From CAVQFD01 sp963724695 (GTDB taxonomy: Bacteria > Acidobacteriota > Vicinamibacteria > Vicinamibacterales > CAVVIG01), in NCBI GenBank assembly GCA_963724695.1, contig CAVRVW010000012.1:62001-126000 (forward strand): a stretch of 64,000 nucleotides of DNA, written 5' to 3'. This document shows, piece by piece, positions 61,103 through 64,000 of this stretch. Numbering within the stretch: position 1 is the first letter of the stretch; the number at the start of each line of letters is the position of its first letter. Under the pieces are notes generated by a model, which saw only the letters and a list, made by a program, of their open reading frames with translations, did not search any database and was not told where the DNA came from. A program made the position numbers and the translations under genes.

Positions 61103-61784
61103 ATGCCAACCATCCAGCGCTACGGGCTGACCGAACGGCTGAATCATTCCGTCGCCGGCCTCTCGTACCTCTACCTCCTCCTGACAGGGCTCGCGTTCTG
61201 GACTCCGGCCCTGTACTGGCTGGCCGTGGCTCTGGGAGGCGGCTACCTCTCGCGCCTGCTGCATCCGTGGGTCGGCCTCGTGTTCGCGGTGGCCGTCGGC
61301 TGGATGTCGCTCGCCTGGTGGCGCGAGATGCGGATCACCGACGGGGACCGCGTGTGGCGCAAGGCCATCGGCCGCTACATCAGAAACGACGACATCGCCG
61401 TGCCCGCAGTCGGCCGCTTCAACTACGGCCAGAAGATGCTGTTCTGGCTGATGGCGGCCGGCGGCGTCGTCCTTCTTCTCTCCGGCGCGGTCATGTGGCT
61501 CGTCGCGGAGGTGCCGGCCGAGCTGCAAGTGCTTCGTACGTCCGCCACGCTCCTGCATGCGGTGGCGGCGCTCGTGACCATCGGTGCGTTCATCGTGCAC
61601 GTCTACATGGGCGTCGCGGTCGTGCCCGGCGGCCTGAACGCCATCCTGCGCGGCGAGGTGAGCGAAGAGTGGGCCGAGCCGGCACCACTCGCTCTGGCTC
61701 GCCGAGTTGCGTGCCGCGTCGCATCGTCAGGGAATCAGCGAGGCCCGCGAGCCCGGCTCCCCCCGTGTTGGCCCGCCCCGGTAG
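61103..61784 (+). CDS. Formate dehydrogenase cytochrome b subunit, one frameshift
   Basis: An FdnI-type cytochrome b556 of about 226 residues with four membrane helices: YLYLLLTGLAFWTPALYWL, HPWVGLVFAVAVGWMSLAWW, MLFWLMAAGGVVLLLSGAVM and LLHAVAALVTIGAFIVHVYM. Heme His candidates are in RLNHSVAG, LLHPW and LLHAVA/IVHVYM, and it transfers electrons to the quinone pool. ATG at 61103 is chosen. The frame breaks near 61680, after SEEWAEP, and the corrected C-terminus ends GSPRVGPPR with TAG at 61782, overlapping the fdhE start by 20 bases. Confidence 0.83.
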
Positions 61785-62649
61785 CGCCACCCCGTGGGAC
61801 GGGCGCATCGCACGTGCCCGCGAGCTGGCAGCCGGCAGCACACCGGCTCGGGAGACCCTGAGCTTCTACGCCGAGCTCGCAGGCTTTCAGCGTTCGCTCT
61901 TCCTTGCGGCCGCCGATGCCCCGGCCGTGGACGGAGACTTCCTCCAGGCCGTTGACGTGGATGCAGCCGCTGCGGCCGTTCCCCGCTTTCTGGCCTGGCT
62001 GGAGCGCGCGGCGCCCCGCACGCTCGCCCTGGCTGCAGCGTCGATGGCCGAGGACACCATCGATTGGCGGACGGTGTTGCGGGCATCGCTCGCCCCCGAG
62101 GACGAGGAGGACCAGCATGCGGCGGCCGCTGGTCCGTTCGGTGAGGCGACGCCGTTTGTCGTCGAGGCGGTGTTGCAACCCTTCGCCGAGGCGGCGGCAA
62201 TCGCCCGTCGGGAACGTCTCGATCGCCCTTCTGGCCCGGTCGACACGTTCTCGTCCCGCTGCCCGATCTGTGCGAGCAGGCCATCGGTGGGCATCCTGCG
62301 TGAAGAGGGGCAGGGGGCGAAACGGCTGCTGGCCTGTGCCCGCTGCCTCACCGAGTGGCCGTACCTTCGCGTCCTGTGCACGAGCTGCGGCGAGGAGAAG
62401 TTCGAGGCGCTGCCGGTCTTCACGACCGAGCTCTTCGCTCATATCCGGCTCGAGGCGTGCGACACCTGCCGGCGCTACTTGAAGACGATCGATCTGACGG
62501 TCAATGGACTGGCCGTGCCCGTCGTGGACGATATCGCGAGCGTGCCGCTCGACCTCTGGGCCGGCGAACAGGGCTATCGCCGGGTGCGCCCGAATCTCCT
62601 CCGAACGGCTGAGCCGGCCTCTGGTACTCCTCTCCCACCTGTGCTATAG
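61765..62649 (+). CDS. fdhE: Formate dehydrogenase accessory protein FdhE
   Basis: A 294-residue cytoplasmic chaperone needed for assembly of periplasmic formate dehydrogenases. The N-terminal helical part reads RIARARELAAGSTPARETLS then FYAELAGFQRSLFL. The C-terminal part has the three rubredoxin-like knuckles of FdhE: CPICASRPSVGIL, ACARCLTEWPYLRVLCTSCG and ACDTCRRYLKTIDLT. GTG at 61765 (VLARPGSATPWDGR) is chosen because it falls just before the FdnI stop; no ATG is available. It binds the Tat-targeted catalytic subunit before export, which fits the Tat signal on fdhA. Confidence 0.9.
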   Translation: MLARPGSATPWDGRIARARELAAGSTPARETLSFYAELAGFQRSLFLAAADAPAVDGDFLQAVDVDAAAAAVPRFLAWLERAAPRTLALAAASMAEDTIDWRTVLRASLAPEDEEDQHAAAAGPFGEATPFVVEAVLQPFAEAAAIARRERLDRPSGPVDTFSSRCPICASRPSVGILREEGQGAKRLLACARCLTEWPYLRVLCTSCGEEKFEALPVFTTELFAHIRLEACDTCRRYLKTIDLTVNGLAVPVVDDIASVPLDLWAGEQGYRRVRPNLLRTAEPASGTPLPPVL

Positions 62650-62836
62650 TTTCCGCTGCTATCTCGTTCATCTGACGTGCCTTGTCCGTAATTCAGGACC
62701 CGGCCGCCAGGTCATCCCGCCCTCTCTTTTTCAGGCGCGCCCAGCAGCCTGATCGAGCCGCCGCAGCGCGGCTCCCCGCGACGACCGTCGTCCCGCCAGG
62801 GACGCGCAGCCGTGGGTCTATGGTCATGTGTCCCTG

Positions 62837-64000
62837 ATGCTCGAGATCGTTCCGCTTGGTGGGCTCGGTGAGTTCGGCATGAACATGCTCGCGCTCTCGT
62901 ACGCCGACACCACCATCGTCGTCGACGCCGGAGTCATGTTTCCGGACCCTGAACAGCTGGGCGTCGATCGGATCATTCCCGATCTCACGTATCTGCAGCA
63001 GAAGGGGGGCGTGTCGGCGCTGGTGCTCACGCACGGACACGAGGACCACATCGGCGGCGTGCCGCACGTGGTGCCGCTCGTCCGCGGGCCGATCATCGGC
63101 ACCCCGCTCACCCTCGCCCTTGTCGAACCCAAGCTGAAGGAGCACGGCCTGGAGGCGGCGGTCACGCTGGACACGATGCGGCCGGGCGAGCGCCGGACAG
63201 TGGGGCCGTTCGAGATCGAGTTCATCCGCGTGACGCACAGCATCCCGGACTGTGTCGCCCTCGCCATCCACACGCCGGAAGGGGTCGTGGTACACACGGG
63301 GGACTTCAAGATCGACCAGACGCCCCTCGATGGCGAGCACTTCGATCTGCACCGCTTCGCCCAGCTCGGGGCCCAGGGGGTGCTCGCGCTTTTGGCCGAC
63401 AGCACCAACGTAGACCGTCGAGGCTTTACGGGCTCGGAAACCGAGGTCACGGAAGCGTTCGAAGAAGTCTTCACGAGCTGCACGGGCAAGCTCGTGGTGG
63501 CGGCCTTCTCGTCCAGCATCTACCGGATGCAGATCCTCGTGGATCTGGCGGCGCAGTTCGACCGCAAGGTGGCGTTCATCGGCCGCGGCATGATGCAGAA
63601 CTCCGAGATCGCCCAGCGGCTCGGCTACCTCCGCCTCCCCGCCGGCGTGCAGATTCGCGACTCGGACGTGCCGAACTACCCCGCCCAGGACGTCCTGTGC
63701 CTGGCGACCGGGTCGCAGGGCGAGCCGATGTCGGCGCTCTCGCGCGTCGCGATCGACGACCACCGTTACGTCAAGGTCGGGGAGGACGACACCGTGGTGC
63801 TGTCGGCGCGGTCGATTCCCGGCAACGAAAAAGCGATCGGCCGGGTCATCAATCACCTCTCGCGGCGGGGCGCGAACGTCATCCACGAGGGGATCAAGCA
63901 CGTGCATGTATCGGGGCACGGGAGCGAGGAAGAGCTCAAGCTCGTGCTCTCGCTGGTCCGGCCGCGGTATTTCGTGCCGGTCCACGGCGAGTATCGCCAG
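62837..64000 (+). CDS. rnj: Ribonuclease J, 3' end cut by window edge
   Basis: A metallo-beta-lactamase/beta-CASP ribonuclease, the main mRNA-decay and 16S-maturation enzyme of many non-proteobacteria. The N-terminus MLEIVPLGGLGEFGMNMLAL is typical; the zinc motif is LTHGHEDHIGG, with a later metal Asp in VVHTGDFKID, then LLADSTNVDRRGFTGSE and beta-CASP segments (CLATGSQGEPMSALSRVAI, SARSIPGNEKAIGRVINHL). The gene runs off the window after about 388 codons (VRPRYFVPVHGEYRQ, another metal His region). ATG at 62837 is chosen; GTG at 62828 would add three residues. No ribosome-binding site is evident, and the promoter in the 187-base gap after fdhE is unclear. Confidence 0.92.
   Translation, partial: MLEIVPLGGLGEFGMNMLALSYADTTIVVDAGVMFPDPEQLGVDRIIPDLTYLQQKGGVSALVLTHGHEDHIGGVPHVVPLVRGPIIGTPLTLALVEPKLKEHGLEAAVTLDTMRPGERRTVGPFEIEFIRVTHSIPDCVALAIHTPEGVVVHTGDFKIDQTPLDGEHFDLHRFAQLGAQGVLALLADSTNVDRRGFTGSETEVTEAFEEVFTSCTGKLVVAAFSSSIYRMQILVDLAAQFDRKVAFIGRGMMQNSEIAQRLGYLRLPAGVQIRDSDVPNYPAQDVLCLATGSQGEPMSALSRVAIDDHRYVKVGEDDTVVLSARSIPGNEKAIGRVINHLSRRGANVIHEGIKHVHVSGHGSEEELKLVLSLVRPRYFVPVHGEYRQ

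Noticed and set aside
62622..62650. Promoter for rnj (TGGTAC-N17-TATAGT)
   Set aside because: The -10 is good, but the -35 is poor and it lies within the last codons of fdhE; too weak to list as a feature.

Overview
The window is high-GC bacterial chromosomal DNA. Gene content suggests an environmental Gram-negative from the Acidobacteriota, possibly the Vicinamibacteria: a System I cytochrome c maturation operon with a cysteine-type CcmE, a beta-barrel outer-membrane protein, TadE/TadG pilus genes, a Tat-exported xanthine-dehydrogenase-family enzyme, an HspR heat-shock operon and RNase J. That assignment is inference, since no rRNA is present. I saw no prophage, insertion sequence, integrase or CRISPR array.

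Layout. 0-4.2 kb: a VTT/DedA membrane protein, a GT39-like membrane protein, an outer-membrane protein, an inositol-monophosphatase-family enzyme and an RsbW-like kinase. 4.2-6.8 kb: aroA-aroK-phosphoesterase. 6.7-14.2 kb (minus): cytochrome c maturation operon running ccmE, ccmF-ccmH fusion, two unassigned genes, ccmA, ccmB, ccmC, a ccmD-like gene and a 63-residue membrane protein. 14.2-19.7 kb: maf, a DciA-type gene, thiolase and 3-hydroxyacyl-CoA dehydrogenase, a DUF457 protein, recA and tRNA-Phe(GAA). 19.7-24.5 kb: a broken zinc-ribbon gene, a serine hydrolase and a TadE-TadE-TadG operon. 24.9-29.4 kb: lactate permease, S4-domain protein, TerC, hspR and dnaJ, all damaged by dense frameshifts. 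29.4-33.9 kb: clpB and ftsH. 34-40.4 kb: molybdenum hydroxylase, MFS transporter, amidohydrolase, CDGSH protein. 40.4-48.4 kb (minus, free of frameshifts): ECF sigma factor, anti-sigma factor, Spy-like protein, recG, rsmD, coaD, aspartate aminotransferase, CoA-binding protein, rho. 48.5-54.0 kb: a methyltransferase, a sugar kinase and two GT-C-like membrane proteins. 54-57.1 kb: lexA, DUF3467, nth, metallopeptidase, ksgA. 57.1-62.6 kb: selenocysteine formate dehydrogenase operon fdhA-fdhB-fdnI-fdhE. 62.8 kb to the end: RNase J, cut by the window edge.

How the parts fit. The ccm operon would attach heme to periplasmic c-type cytochromes, and the formate dehydrogenase would feed electrons into the quinone pool through its cytochrome b subunit; together they point to a flexible respiratory chain. 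hspR-dnaJ-clpB-ftsH is a proteostasis block behind one consensus promoter carrying an HspR-like operator. recA and lexA share a 14-base promoter motif.

Two cautions. Many genes are broken by single-base frame changes, mostly what looks like one extra base doubling a neighbour, and clustered in patches (0-1, 21.9-23.2, 24.9-29.3 and 57.1-60.5 kb). I read these as sequence errors rather than gene decay and annotate the intact genes, so coordinates inside those genes are approximate. Degenerate repeats built on GAGCCC/GAAGCCC-like units recur between genes and sometimes supply start regions or protein ends.
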